DNA of 64,000 nt from JAGAJR01 sp048463395 (GTDB taxonomy: Bacteria; Pseudomonadota; Alphaproteobacteria; RF32; CAG-239), in the NCBI GenBank assembly GCA_048463395.1, contig DBFWPL010000023.1:1-64000 (forward strand), in the 5' to 3' direction. This document shows positions 25,177-34,535 of the stretch, piece by piece. Within the stretch, counting starts at the first letter, position 1; each line of letters starts with the position of its first letter. The notes beneath the pieces were generated by a model that did no database searches, was not told the origin of the DNA, and saw only the letters and a list, made by a program, of their open reading frames with translations. The position numbers and the translations under genes were made by a program.

Positions 25177-26487
25177 TTAAGCTTTTTTCTTTTTCTGTTT
25201 TTCGATTCGCAAATTATCAAAGTAATCTATTCGTTTCTTGACCTCCCGCTCAAACCCTCGGTCAACCGGATAATAAAGCTTCACCCGGCTCATTCCGTCC
25301 GGAAAATAATTGGCACCGGAAAAACCGTCTTCACAATCCGGATCATATTCATAACCTTCGTTATACCCCAGCTGTTTCATCAATTTGGTCGGAGCATTGA
25401 GAATATTTTTCGGCGGCATTAAAGATCCTGTCTTCCGAGCCAGTTCCCGAGCCTTGTGCATAGCTTTGTAAACCGCAGCAGACTTCGGAGCCGTGGCTAA
25501 ATAGACGGTTAATTGCATCAATGCCAAATCACCTTCCGGAGAACCTAAACGCTCATAAGTATCCCAACATGAAATTGCCTGATTAACAGCATTCGGATCA
25601 GCCAGAGAAACATCTTCCACCGCAAAACGCGTCAACCGGCGAAGCAGATATTTCGGATCTTCTCCCGCTTCCAACATTCTTGCCACCCAATAGAGAGCCG
25701 CATCTACATCTGAACCTCGCAAGGATTTGTGAACCGCGGAAATCAGATTATAATGTCCGTCCCGCCCCTTGTCATACACCGGAGCTCGGGAACGAATAAT
25801 TTTGACAATACTGTCCTTGTCAAAAATTTCCTTATCTTTGGCATAAGCAAAAACACTTTCCGCCAAATTCAAAAGATAACGTCCGTCACCGTCAGCCGTA
25901 TCTTTCATAAACATTCGGGCTTCTTCATCCACCGGAAGCTTTCTTCCCGTTTCTCTTTCAACTCGTTGCAACAGTTCTTCAAAATCATCGGCATTCAAAC
26001 GATTAAGAACAAAAACCTGACAACGGGAAAGCAAAGCGGCGTTAAGTTCAAATGACGGATTTTCTGTCGTTGCACCAACTAAAATAATCGTTCCGTCTTC
26101 CACATACGGCAAAAAACCGTCCTGCTGTGATTTATTAAAGCGATGAATTTCATCCACGAACAACAAAGTGCCTTTACCCTGTGTCGCTCTTCTGTCCTGT
26201 GCATATTGGAACACTCTTTTCAAATCGGCTACACCGGAGAACACTGCCGAAATTTGCTCAAAATACAGATTCGTATTTTCGGCAATCAATCGGGCAATGG
26301 TCGTTTTTCCGCACCCCGGAGGTCCCCAAAGAATAAACGACGAAATTTTTCCGGACTTAATCATTCTCCCCAACGGAGCATCATCACCAATAATATGGTT
26401 TTGCCCGACAACTTCCTGCAAAGTCTGCGGACGCATTCTGTCAGCCAAAGGCCTTTTAACCTGTGATGAAAATAACGTTTCTTCCAT
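25177..26487 (-). CDS. rarA: Replication-associated recombination protein A (RarA/MgsA)
   Basis: The product of 436 residues is an AAA+ ATPase related to clamp loaders. It has R-P-L-A-D-R-M-R-P near the start, Walker A G-P-P-G-C-G-K-T-T (about 55-63), Walker B L-F-V-D-E-I-H-R-F, sensor V-G-A-T-T-E-N-P-S-F and the C-terminal tetramerisation region (M-P-P-K-N-I-L-N-A-P-T-K-L-M-K). It acts at stalled replication forks. It starts 51 nt after the HExxH gene on the same strand. Confidence 0.96.
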   Translation of the reverse strand: MEETLFSSQVKRPLADRMRPQTLQEVVGQNHIIGDDAPLGRMIKSGKISSFILWGPPGCGKTTIARLIAENTNLYFEQISAVFSGVADLKRVFQYAQDRRATQGKGTLLFVDEIHRFNKSQQDGFLPYVEDGTIILVGATTENPSFELNAALLSRCQVFVLNRLNADDFEELLQRVERETGRKLPVDEEARMFMKDTADGDGRYLLNLAESVFAYAKDKEIFDKDSIVKIIRSRAPVYDKGRDGHYNLISAVHKSLRGSDVDAALYWVARMLEAGEDPKYLLRRLTRFAVEDVSLADPNAVNQAISCWDTYERLGSPEGDLALMQLTVYLATAPKSAAVYKAMHKARELARKTGSLMPPKNILNAPTKLMKQLGYNEGYEYDPDCEDGFSGANYFPDGMSRVKLYYPVDRGFEREVKKRIDYFDNLRIEKQKKKKA

Positions 26488-26538
26488 TTTCCGATTCTTT
26501 CAAACAATGCCGCTATATTAACAGAAAGCTTTGAAAAT

Positions 26539-27810
26539 TTACAGCTCTTTTCCCATAGATTTCAGCATTTTCTTCCGAACGGCATCTTTTGAAATTTCAA
26601 AACGTTTCTTCTTGGCATACAATCTGCCCCGAGCATTGCATTTTTCGTACATTCGCCGGAAACAAGCCACTTCTCGGGAAATTTCCGGATTATCATTTTC
26701 ATTAAAACAATGCCAAAGTTCGGCCAACGTCGTTGAGTTCTGCAAATCGTTATAAAAATCCAAAAGACAATCGCCCTTGGTCCAAACCGTATTTTTTTGA
26801 GCTTCGGCATATTCAGGATACCATTCAAACCCCTGACCGTCTTTCGAAACATCATCATCAAAATAAAAATAATTCAAAAACTGTTCCTTGTTATAACCAT
26901 GCCGGCTTACCTGTTTTTCCGTATATGTAACCAACTTTTCAAAATCAGGACGCATATCTTCCGTCATAAAATCCCGACGCACGTTTTCCATACCTCGTTG
27001 TTCCCAATTTTCCAACATCCTTACCAAAATCGGATAAGTATTGTAAAAAGCGTCATAGGTTCCGGCACCTTCAACAAACTTTCGCTTGGAAGCTTTCAAC
27101 AGCAGTTCCTTATTTCTGTCATAATCTTCAGGCGAAAGTTTTAACAAAACACAGGCAAAAGCAAAAATATCAGCATGAGCCTCTGTCTGATACATATGAA
27201 AAATCTCTGCTTCCCGAAAATTTTTCTTTTCTTCCGCCGATATTGTTTCTCCGGCCGATTCTTTATCGGCATAGTCTATTACTTGCTGTTTAAACCCGCT
27301 AAAACAATTATACCTTTTTTGCAGCACATGACAGGCTTCATGATAAACCGTTTCTGCAGAAAAAAGCGGAGTAGCTTGAGACGGAGACCATAAAATTATC
27401 GATTCGCCGCAGCCGGAAGAAAAACACCTGCCGACAAAATTTCCGCCGATTCCCTTAACATATTTGGTGTATCGCATTTCTCCGTTTTCATCAAAACAAC
27501 ACACGGAAGCATTTTCAAGAACAGCCGGTGTCTTGGCTCCGAAAAGAGCGTAACACTTGTTCAAAAAATATGCGGTATCATAACTCTTTTTTCTTAGCCC
27601 GCAGCCGTCTCTCTGAATCATCTTGTCATAATTAACAAACAACGTTTGAAAGTCTGCATTGTTACAAAGCATTTCTATTTGTTTCAAATCTTCCGAAACA
27701 AAAGTTTCAACTTCCTCAGCAAACTTGGAAACATGACAAAAAGGATAACAGCCCTGTTTGATATAGGCTTTAATATCTTCTGTTATTTGCTTTTTTGTAT
27801 AATCAAACAT
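26539..27810 (-). CDS. Putative zinc metallopeptidase-like protein (HEACH motif)
   Basis: The product of 423 residues contains H157-E158-A-C-H161 in the context T-V-Y-H-E-A-C-H-V-L-Q, which fits the HExxH metal site of zincin peptidases. A downstream T-E-A-H-A-D-I-F-A (about 209-217) could provide the third ligand. Nine or more cysteines occur, with a possible C-C pair near 104. There is no signal peptide. I do not recognise a named family with certainty. It lies 8 nt after the VirD4-like gene and seems to be part of that operon. The substrate is unknown and activity unproven. Confidence 0.65.
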   Translation of the reverse strand: MFDYTKKQITEDIKAYIKQGCYPFCHVSKFAEEVETFVSEDLKQIEMLCNNADFQTLFVNYDKMIQRDGCGLRKKSYDTAYFLNKCYALFGAKTPAVLENASVCCFDENGEMRYTKYVKGIGGNFVGRCFSSGCGESIILWSPSQATPLFSAETVYHEACHVLQKRYNCFSGFKQQVIDYADKESAGETISAEEKKNFREAEIFHMYQTEAHADIFAFACVLLKLSPEDYDRNKELLLKASKRKFVEGAGTYDAFYNTYPILVRMLENWEQRGMENVRRDFMTEDMRPDFEKLVTYTEKQVSRHGYNKEQFLNYFYFDDDVSKDGQGFEWYPEYAEAQKNTVWTKGDCLLDFYNDLQNSTTLAELWHCFNENDNPEISREVACFRRMYEKCNARGRLYAKKKRFEISKDAVRKKMLKSMGKEL

Positions 27811-27818
27811 TTAACGAA

Positions 27819-30161
27819 CTATTTGTTAAAAGGATTTTCTGAAGAAGAATCAGAAACGGAAAAAGCCTCTTCTTCCAACCACCAGTCTCCGTCTTTTCCC
27901 GGAGTAACTTCTCGAAGCTCTTTCTTTTGATAAGCCTGCCAACGTGAAGAAATATCATCAACCATCACACTTTGTTCGTCCGGAGTTTCCTGCATATTTT
28001 CAACCATTTCATCATACCTGTCTTCCAGATAATTATCAATGTCTTCTTCCTTATTAACGGAAATTCCCCCGTCTTTGAGCACATCAAGCAGCTGCGGAAT
28101 CTCTATATCCTGAGGATTCCGTTTCTCAACAACTTTTTCATCCAAAAGATAACAACTGTCCAAAGCGGCCTTGCTTTTTAAGCTTTCGTCTTTCAAAAAG
28201 AACATTGAATTGACTTTAATCGGCAAATGATAAAAACCTTCCGCCAATAACAAATGCTGTCCTTTTTTTACCTCGGAAAAACGAGACCTGTGCAATAACC
28301 CCTGAGCAATGCGATGATAATAATTGGCATCTGCCAAACCTTTCCTGACCTTATAAAAAGCTCCGGTATCGACAGAGGGGATTTGCACCGATTTCGTCCC
28401 GTAAACCGCCAGCTTGTTAAAATGCTCTCCCAACCGCTGATTGTTCTCGGCAAACATTAATTTATACGAAGTCGCACTGATTATCTCTTCCAAACCTTCA
28501 ACACCGTAATTGTTTTGAATATTTTTCAAACCGTCCGTTAACAATAAAAAGGACATATTTCGATCCGGACCATGAGTAAGCCCTTCCGATAACTGAGTGA
28601 ATTTCGGCAACCGTTCAAAATCATCCATAACAAACATTAATGGAATCTCTTGACCCTCATTTTCCTGAAGATTTTTTTCAATCAGCATATCAACAAAAAA
28701 CTTAACCATAAACGCGGATGAACGACTGTCTGCAACCGTATAGAGAGTAACCGGCTGCGTTTTTCCTGTTTTGGAAACCATCCCCCGTACCTGATTAAGA
28801 GAAATATCACTCAATGAAGTCCGTTCCCTGACCGAATTTTTTCGAAAAACCGACAACGGAGCCAACATTAAGGTAAAAATAATTTTTCTCTGCTTGCGGG
28901 AAAGATAATATAAATGCTGCATAATCTGCACCGCTCGGGAATTATAGCCGAAGAAAACCGCTTCATTTAAAAGCTCTCCCAACAAAATTTTCCACCCTCC
29001 GGCTTTTTCCGGATCATCATTTTGCATAACCCTAAAATATCGCTGAATCAAACAATCGGAAAACATTGCCAAACTAAATTCTTTTCCCTGCCAAGATACC
29101 GGAACGTTTTCCCAACTCCCGATCGGAAGATAATTATCAATATTCAACGTTCCCTCGTTCAAATGTCTGATTACCGATTCGGTATATTTCCTCGGCATAA
29201 GAGCATAATAGCTGAGTAATATATCTTTGTCTTCGGGAGATAATTTTCCCTTGTCCAAAAGCTCGCTCAAAAAATAATCATTGGCACAAGCCTGATCTAT
29301 TTTTGAACTGTAAAATTGCAGCAACCCTTCCATTGCGGCACAAGCCATTTTCTCCCAATAATTATCTTTTTGTTTTGGCAACAAATATTGGGCAATTCCG
29401 GAAAGATATTTATCCCGTTCTTCTCCTTTGGGCGGCATTTCCTTTTCAGACAAAGGATTCCATCTGGGCCAATATTCACCTTTTACCGGATTATCCGTTA
29501 ATCCCCAATTAAAATAAAACACCTTTCCCAATTGGGAACGATACCCGCTGGTATATTTTACCAAAGCCCCGCTGCACTCAACGGAAACGATACTCGCTTT
29601 ATCGCTTTCTAAAATAGACGGAATGGCAACTGCCGTCGTTTTTCCCAGTCCGGGAGCCCCCCATACAAATACGGATAGCGATTTTTTCAACTTGAGGACA
29701 CTGCCTTGAAATCGTCCCAAAACCATCAGGAAACCGGAAAGGATTCCCATTAGTTTAACATCTTCCAATTTTGCATAACGATTATTCAAACGGTACCACA
29801 AAACAAAGGAATAAGGACTTTTAACATACGAACCATAAACAATGATACAAAAAAGCAACAGCGGAATCACCGGTACAAACGACGCCGCCCGCAGCTGTGA
29901 AAAACGAAAAGCCAAGGAAAAAACCCGCCACCACTCTGCATAAGCCGTAAACAAAAACAACGGCTCATGAAACAACCTTAAAATAAAATCGCCGATTTGA
30001 TTAATCGTAACCTTACTGATGCCTTCCTGCATCAAATGAGCTATGGAAAGACAAAACACTCCGGAAATATAAAAACAAACAAAAGCCCAAAGCAAAAGCA
30101 AAAATACCCATAAAAAAAATCCTTTCTGATTTTTATCTAAAGTATATGCTTTTTCAATCAT
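27819..30161 (-). CDS. VirD4/TraG-like coupling ATPase
   Basis: The product of 780 residues has two membrane segments (about 16-40 and 95-112) and a cytoplasmic ATPase. Walker A is G-A-P-G-L-G-K-T-T (168-176), Walker B is L-M-F-V-M-D-D-F-E (508-516), and the coupling-protein pattern F-L-L-L-T-D-G-L-K-N-I-Q-N-N-Y-G follows. The segment S-G-Y-R-S-Q-L-G-K-V-F-Y-F-N-W-G and a later W-N-P-L also match VirD4. The usual D-P-K-G-E is replaced by E-C-S-G-A. VirD4 proteins bring substrates to type IV secretion channels, but no other secretion gene is nearby. It follows the pentapeptide gene by 12 nt. Confidence 0.8.
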   Translation of the reverse strand: MIEKAYTLDKNQKGFFLWVFLLLLWAFVCFYISGVFCLSIAHLMQEGISKVTINQIGDFILRLFHEPLFLFTAYAEWWRVFSLAFRFSQLRAASFVPVIPLLLFCIIVYGSYVKSPYSFVLWYRLNNRYAKLEDVKLMGILSGFLMVLGRFQGSVLKLKKSLSVFVWGAPGLGKTTAVAIPSILESDKASIVSVECSGALVKYTSGYRSQLGKVFYFNWGLTDNPVKGEYWPRWNPLSEKEMPPKGEERDKYLSGIAQYLLPKQKDNYWEKMACAAMEGLLQFYSSKIDQACANDYFLSELLDKGKLSPEDKDILLSYYALMPRKYTESVIRHLNEGTLNIDNYLPIGSWENVPVSWQGKEFSLAMFSDCLIQRYFRVMQNDDPEKAGGWKILLGELLNEAVFFGYNSRAVQIMQHLYYLSRKQRKIIFTLMLAPLSVFRKNSVRERTSLSDISLNQVRGMVSKTGKTQPVTLYTVADSRSSAFMVKFFVDMLIEKNLQENEGQEIPLMFVMDDFERLPKFTQLSEGLTHGPDRNMSFLLLTDGLKNIQNNYGVEGLEEIISATSYKLMFAENNQRLGEHFNKLAVYGTKSVQIPSVDTGAFYKVRKGLADANYYHRIAQGLLHRSRFSEVKKGQHLLLAEGFYHLPIKVNSMFFLKDESLKSKAALDSCYLLDEKVVEKRNPQDIEIPQLLDVLKDGGISVNKEEDIDNYLEDRYDEMVENMQETPDEQSVMVDDISSRWQAYQKKELREVTPGKDGDWWLEEEAFSVSDSSSENPFNK

Positions 30162-30173
30162 TTATCCGAACCT

Positions 30174-31394
30174 TTAATCACGGGACCGGTCTCGGGAATT
30201 TATCATTCTCTCTGCAACCTGACGATTAACTTTAGCGGCAGGTTTCTCCTGCATCTCCCGATTACTTTCCTTGGTAACTTCATTTTGAAATTCCCGTTTT
30301 TTCTCTTTACGGGCCTCAAGTTCCTGACGTTTTCTCTCTTCAATAACTTTTCTCAGCTCTGCATTATGGTTTTTCTCTTCCGAATTGGTTTCCGTCTTTA
30401 TTTTTTCCAACAATTCGGCATCTTTGACATCCGGTTTTTTTGCCGAACGTCTGAAAACCTTTTTACCCACATCCAAAAGCTGGTCAATACTGGTAAAATC
30501 CTTAGTCGTGTCCCAAATACCATAATTCGTTGCATCGCCAAGAAAGAAATCCGTCATATCAATTCCTTGATTTGCCTTAGGCTTCTTCTTTTTCGGAGCC
30601 ATAATCCGCTTAAGTTCCTCAGCATTGGGAACCCGCCCCAGAGCTTGAGCAATTTGCTGAGGAGTAATGATACATTCACTCAAATCAAGCTCCATAATAT
30701 TAACGCCGGTAAAATCAACACCGGTAAAATCAACACCCCGCAGATTAACATTCCTCAAATCAATCTTGGACAAATCAAGCAAGGTTAAATTCAATCGCTG
30801 AAGATTAAGCTTATGCGGAAAATACTTTGCCAAATACTCAATCAGGCTCTGAAGCTCTTCCAGCCCGATGTCGTCAATAGCAATATCCAACAAAATGGCA
30901 TCTTGAATATCGGCATCGGTCAAGACAACGCCTTTCATGATTGCTCCGGTAAAATTCGTCCGCACCAACTGGGCTCCGGTCAAAACCGCACCAGTTAAAT
31001 CCGCACCGGAAAGATTAGCGTCAGTCAAAACCGCACCGGAAAGATCTGCCCCTTTAAGATTGGCACCGGTAAAATCCACACCGCTTAAATTTGCCGCAGA
31101 AAAATTGGCATTTTCAAAATTTTCTCCGGAAAATTTTCCTTCAGCCAGATTTTTACCGCCAAAATTAATCCCTCCGGCCGCCAAAGGATCAACAATTTTC
31201 GAAAGAGCCTTGGCACTTTCATGCTGATCAGACGGAAAAGAAGTCTGATTGGCCACGGCACTCCAGGAAAAACTTCCGGTATCCGGCTCAAACAAAGAGG
31301 ATGAGGCAGTTTTCTGCCCGCTTGAAAACTGAGAAGACTTTACCTTGTTTCTCATTGAATTAATGTCAAAATCTTTCTTTTCATTATCTGACAT
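30174..31394 (-). CDS. Pentapeptide-repeat protein with charged tail
   Basis: The product of 406 residues has a Ser-rich N-terminus, then pentapeptide repeats of the form A(D/N)LxG from about 77 to 172 (for example A-N-L-S-G-V-D-F-T-G-A-N-L-K-G), a helical break, and a second run at about 194-240. These fold as a right-handed beta-helix. The C-terminal half is helical and very charged (330-406, Lys/Glu/Arg-rich coiled coil). No signal peptide is present. It is transcribed just before the VirD4-like ATPase, so it may be a partner, adaptor or substrate of that ATPase; this is inference. Confidence 0.85.
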   Translation of the reverse strand: MSDNEKKDFDINSMRNKVKSSQFSSGQKTASSSLFEPDTGSFSWSAVANQTSFPSDQHESAKALSKIVDPLAAGGINFGGKNLAEGKFSGENFENANFSAANLSGVDFTGANLKGADLSGAVLTDANLSGADLTGAVLTGAQLVRTNFTGAIMKGVVLTDADIQDAILLDIAIDDIGLEELQSLIEYLAKYFPHKLNLQRLNLTLLDLSKIDLRNVNLRGVDFTGVDFTGVNIMELDLSECIITPQQIAQALGRVPNAEELKRIMAPKKKKPKANQGIDMTDFFLGDATNYGIWDTTKDFTSIDQLLDVGKKVFRRSAKKPDVKDAELLEKIKTETNSEEKNHNAELRKVIEERKRQELEARKEKKREFQNEVTKESNREMQEKPAAKVNRQVAERMINSRDRSRD

Positions 31395-31508
31395 ACAAAC
31401 ATTAAGCTCCGGATAAACAATCAGATTAACGGAAGCTTTCTAAGCAACCGTATTTGTCATATTAACCTAACAAATGAATTTTGACAAACATTTTTACAAA
31501 AATCTTGG

Positions 31509-33290
31509 TTAGCGTAAAATACACTCGACGCGATCACGTCTCAGCTTATTGCAGATATCTCTGAAACCTCCGTCTGCCGAACGAATAACCAAACGATACA
31601 TTGTTTTTTTGTTCACCTTTGTTTTTTCGATAACCGGATTATAACTCTGAAACTCCGGATACAGCTCTTTCAGCATGGCCCATTCGACATTGGCATTCTC
31701 AGCTTGACGATAAGACCCCAGCTGCATAATTTTCTTTTTATTAAACTCTTCCCCTTCATACAGATCAAAATTCGTCAGAGGCTTATTCGGAAGATCAATC
31801 GCCTTCTTAACCGGCTTTTTTTCTTTCATTAACTTCTCAAGCCAATCATCCTGCTTAGCCCATTTATTCTCAATACGCTCCTCTTTTTTCTGTGCCTCGG
31901 GAACCGCCGCAAGCATTTCAACCACATCCTGATTAAAACCAAGCTTCAATGTTGTGGCAATATCTTTAACACTTGCCCGTAACAAAGTTTTGTTAAACGG
32001 AGAAAATCCGGCATAAAAATACAAAGAACGAATTGCCACAGCCTGCTCTGCCAATATTTGGCTCTCTTTCAGCTCTGCCGCCGACAAAGCAACTTTCAAA
32101 TTCAACAGTTCGATTTTCTGCTCGGCATTCAGACGATACCTCTTTTCCAGATTTTTAATTTCTTTTCTTAAAGTCCGGATATTTTTTGCAATAACCTCTT
32201 CATCATAATCTGCGGCCTTTACCAAATCAAATGCCAGTTCAACCTGCGTAAAGATTGCGATTGTCAGATTGTCAAAAGCCTTGGCCTTCAAAAATTTCTT
32301 CTCTTCCGCTTTGGTGCTTGCCTGATAAGCCATAACCGCATCCACCAACTCTATGGCGACTTTATTGGCCCGCCGCTCAAGTTCTTCGGCAAAAATCGGA
32401 TCCTCGGCATTATAACCGTTTATTTGCAAGCGTTCAATTTCCGGATATTTTTCAAGCAAATTAGCTTCCACTTCCCGAAAAGAATAAGATTTATTCATTT
32501 CCTTTGATAATGCAAACTCGCTTCGGTTATGGTATGCCGAACGTTGAAAAGTCTGAACATCCAGTTTCTTGTCAAAATCATCAATCTCATAAAACTTGCG
32601 TCCCTCAAGCTCCATTTTGCGTTCGTCTGCTTTAACCAAACGGGCATAATCTGCCTCATTAAATAAAAGGGAGCTTCTCATTTCCGAGAGTTTAAGAAGA
32701 GAAACTTCCAATCCTTTTTTGTAAGCAAGCTCTTCTTTAGCCAGACTTCCGGCCCTTTCCAGTTTTTTATTAAGTTCTGCCAGAACTTTGTTTTCCCGAG
32801 CCATCAACCGGTCGATTTCTTTCACTTTTTTTTGGGCAAACAAAGCGTCTTTATGCGACTTTATTGCCGCCAATGCCAAATTCTGAGCAGACTTCGCATA
32901 AATGGCCGCATCCACATAAGCCCTGTTATCGCTCAGGCGGGAAACAGCATAAACAATCGAAAAATCCAGAGCTCGCAACCCGTCATACAAAGGATTCTCT
33001 TTCCCTGTTTTTACGTTCAATACCTTTCGGATAACTTCTCTCGGCTGCATATTGGGATTATCACTGAAGATTTTTTTATTCATGTTCTGAGCCGTAACGT
33101 CAATATTATACTTAACCGCCCGAGCCATAGAAGAATAAACATCCAGTTTTCCCTTAACCGATTCCGGATCCTGGGCAAAAAACAATTCATCAACCTGAAT
33201 ATCCGTATTTTTAGGTTGATTCGAGGTTGAACACGAGCAGAAAATTGTTACAAAACTGGTGAAAAAACATATCTTCAAAAAGTTATTCAT
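31509..33290 (-). CDS. TolC-like lipoprotein with C-terminal SPOR domain
   Basis: The product of 593 residues from ATG 33290 (AAGG 9 nt upstream) starts with a lipoprotein signal ending I-F-C-S-C (lipid Cys about residue 20). Two long helical hairpins follow (about 95-240 and 290-450, for example A-E-L-N-K-K-L-E-R-A-G), giving an outer-membrane-factor layout as in TolC. The C-terminus (about 520-593) is a SPOR-type domain: K-K-I-M-Q-L-G-S-Y-R-Q-A-E-N-A, which binds denuded peptidoglycan. That pairing of domains is unusual. It heads the group with the pentapeptide and VirD4-like genes, after a 114-nt gap. The TolC match is by pattern only. Confidence 0.65.
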   Translation of the reverse strand: MNNFLKICFFTSFVTIFCSCSTSNQPKNTDIQVDELFFAQDPESVKGKLDVYSSMARAVKYNIDVTAQNMNKKIFSDNPNMQPREVIRKVLNVKTGKENPLYDGLRALDFSIVYAVSRLSDNRAYVDAAIYAKSAQNLALAAIKSHKDALFAQKKVKEIDRLMARENKVLAELNKKLERAGSLAKEELAYKKGLEVSLLKLSEMRSSLLFNEADYARLVKADERKMELEGRKFYEIDDFDKKLDVQTFQRSAYHNRSEFALSKEMNKSYSFREVEANLLEKYPEIERLQINGYNAEDPIFAEELERRANKVAIELVDAVMAYQASTKAEEKKFLKAKAFDNLTIAIFTQVELAFDLVKAADYDEEVIAKNIRTLRKEIKNLEKRYRLNAEQKIELLNLKVALSAAELKESQILAEQAVAIRSLYFYAGFSPFNKTLLRASVKDIATTLKLGFNQDVVEMLAAVPEAQKKEERIENKWAKQDDWLEKLMKEKKPVKKAIDLPNKPLTNFDLYEGEEFNKKKIMQLGSYRQAENANVEWAMLKELYPEFQSYNPVIEKTKVNKKTMYRLVIRSADGGFRDICNKLRRDRVECILR

Positions 33291-33444
33291 AGGCATAAAC
33301 CTTATATAGATCAAAGGATTCCGGAGTTTTCCGACAAATATTACCTTTGTAATATTATGTAACAAGATGTTAAATGCTTTTTACCAAGAAATTTGCTATT
33401 AGTAAACTAAATTTAAATCACGTTGAAAAATTAGAGGTAAAAAC

Positions 33445-34464
33445 ATGACTAACACTATTAAAGTCGCCGTTATCGGTGCCGGCATGATGGGTAAGAACCA
33501 CTTGCGAACTTACAAAAACCTTCCGGGCGTTGAACTGGTCGGTGTTTATGACATTTTTTCTGATGCTGCCAATGCTGCCGCAGAAATGTTCGGAATTAAA
33601 GCTTTCTCATCCATGGAAGAAGTTGCCGCTAATGTCAATGCTGTAAGTGTTGTTACAACTTCCGTAACTCATGCCAATGTCGGCGAATTTTTCTTGAACA
33701 AAGGTATCCACTGCTTAATCGAAAAACCTCTGGCCACAACCGAAGAGGAATGCCAGAGATTAATTGCCGCCGCCAAAAGAAACAACGTAACTTTGTTGGT
33801 TGGTCATATTGAACGCTTTAACCCTGCTGTTGAACAAATGGGCAAAATCTTGTCCGATAAAAGCAAAATCCGTTCTTTGACAGCACAAAGAATGTCTGCC
33901 GCCTCCGGTCGTATTACCGATGTTGACGTTTCTATGGATTTGATGATTCACGATGTTGAAATCATCCAATCACTGGTTCAAAATCCAGTTGTAAACATTC
34001 ATGCCGCTTCCGTAAAAACGCCTGACCATGCGGAAGGCAAAGATTACATCACTGCCGTTCTGGAATTTGAAAACGGCGTAACCGCCAACATTACTGCCAG
34101 CCGTATCACTCAGGCACGCGTCAGAACACTGACTGTTACCACAGATACCAACTATATTGACATGGACTTCATCAACCAGAGCATTAACGTTCACTCTCAA
34201 GGACGTATGCCTTATGTAAATCAGGAAGATATCCCTGACTGGATGCACTACGGCTTAAAAGGCAGTGTTGAACAATTGTTTATCCCGACAAATCAACCGT
34301 TGCAAGCTGAATTGTCTCACTTTGTAAACTGCATTAACGGTAAAGAAACACCACGCATTACCGGCGAAAACGCTCTTGAAGCACTGCGTATCATTTGGCA
34401 GATTCAGGAAAAATTGGGACTGTTGCAAAACAACAATGCCAATATGACGATTGCTGCAGAATAA
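33445..34464 (+). CDS. Gfo/Idh/MocA family oxidoreductase
   Basis: The product of 339 residues has an N-terminal Rossmann fold (V-A-V-I-G-A-G-M-M-G-K-N-H at residues 7-19, E-K-P-L-A-T-T near 93, the family's active-site Lys-Pro) and a C-terminal alpha/beta domain. It uses NAD(P) to act on a sugar or related substrate. Relatives include UDP-GlcNAc 3-dehydrogenase (GnnA) of lipid A modification, but the substrate cannot be told from sequence. An AGAGG site lies upstream, and a strong terminator follows, so it is monocistronic. Its codon use looks more regular than neighbours, consistent with good expression. Confidence 0.9.
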   Translation: MTNTIKVAVIGAGMMGKNHLRTYKNLPGVELVGVYDIFSDAANAAAEMFGIKAFSSMEEVAANVNAVSVVTTSVTHANVGEFFLNKGIHCLIEKPLATTEEECQRLIAAAKRNNVTLLVGHIERFNPAVEQMGKILSDKSKIRSLTAQRMSAASGRITDVDVSMDLMIHDVEIIQSLVQNPVVNIHAASVKTPDHAEGKDYITAVLEFENGVTANITASRITQARVRTLTVTTDTNYIDMDFINQSINVHSQGRMPYVNQEDIPDWMHYGLKGSVEQLFIPTNQPLQAELSHFVNCINGKETPRITGENALEALRIIWQIQEKLGLLQNNNANMTIAAE

Positions 34465-34491
34465 TTGCATAATAAAAAAATATCGTTTATG

Positions 34492-34523
34492 TTATGGGGC
34501 ATTAAAACTGCCCCATAATTTTT
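34492..34523 (+). terminator. Rho-independent terminator of the oxidoreductase gene
   Basis: TTATGGGGC (34492-34500) pairs with GCCCCATAA (34510-34518) around a 9-nt loop, followed by TTTTT. It lies between the oxidoreductase and truA. Confidence 0.92.
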
Positions 34524-34535
34524 AGCAGAGGAAAC

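Noticed and set aside
33291..33365. Longer N-terminus of the TolC-like/SPOR protein
   Set aside because: The lipoprotein signal begins at the ATG at 33290; 25 extra residues would bury it.
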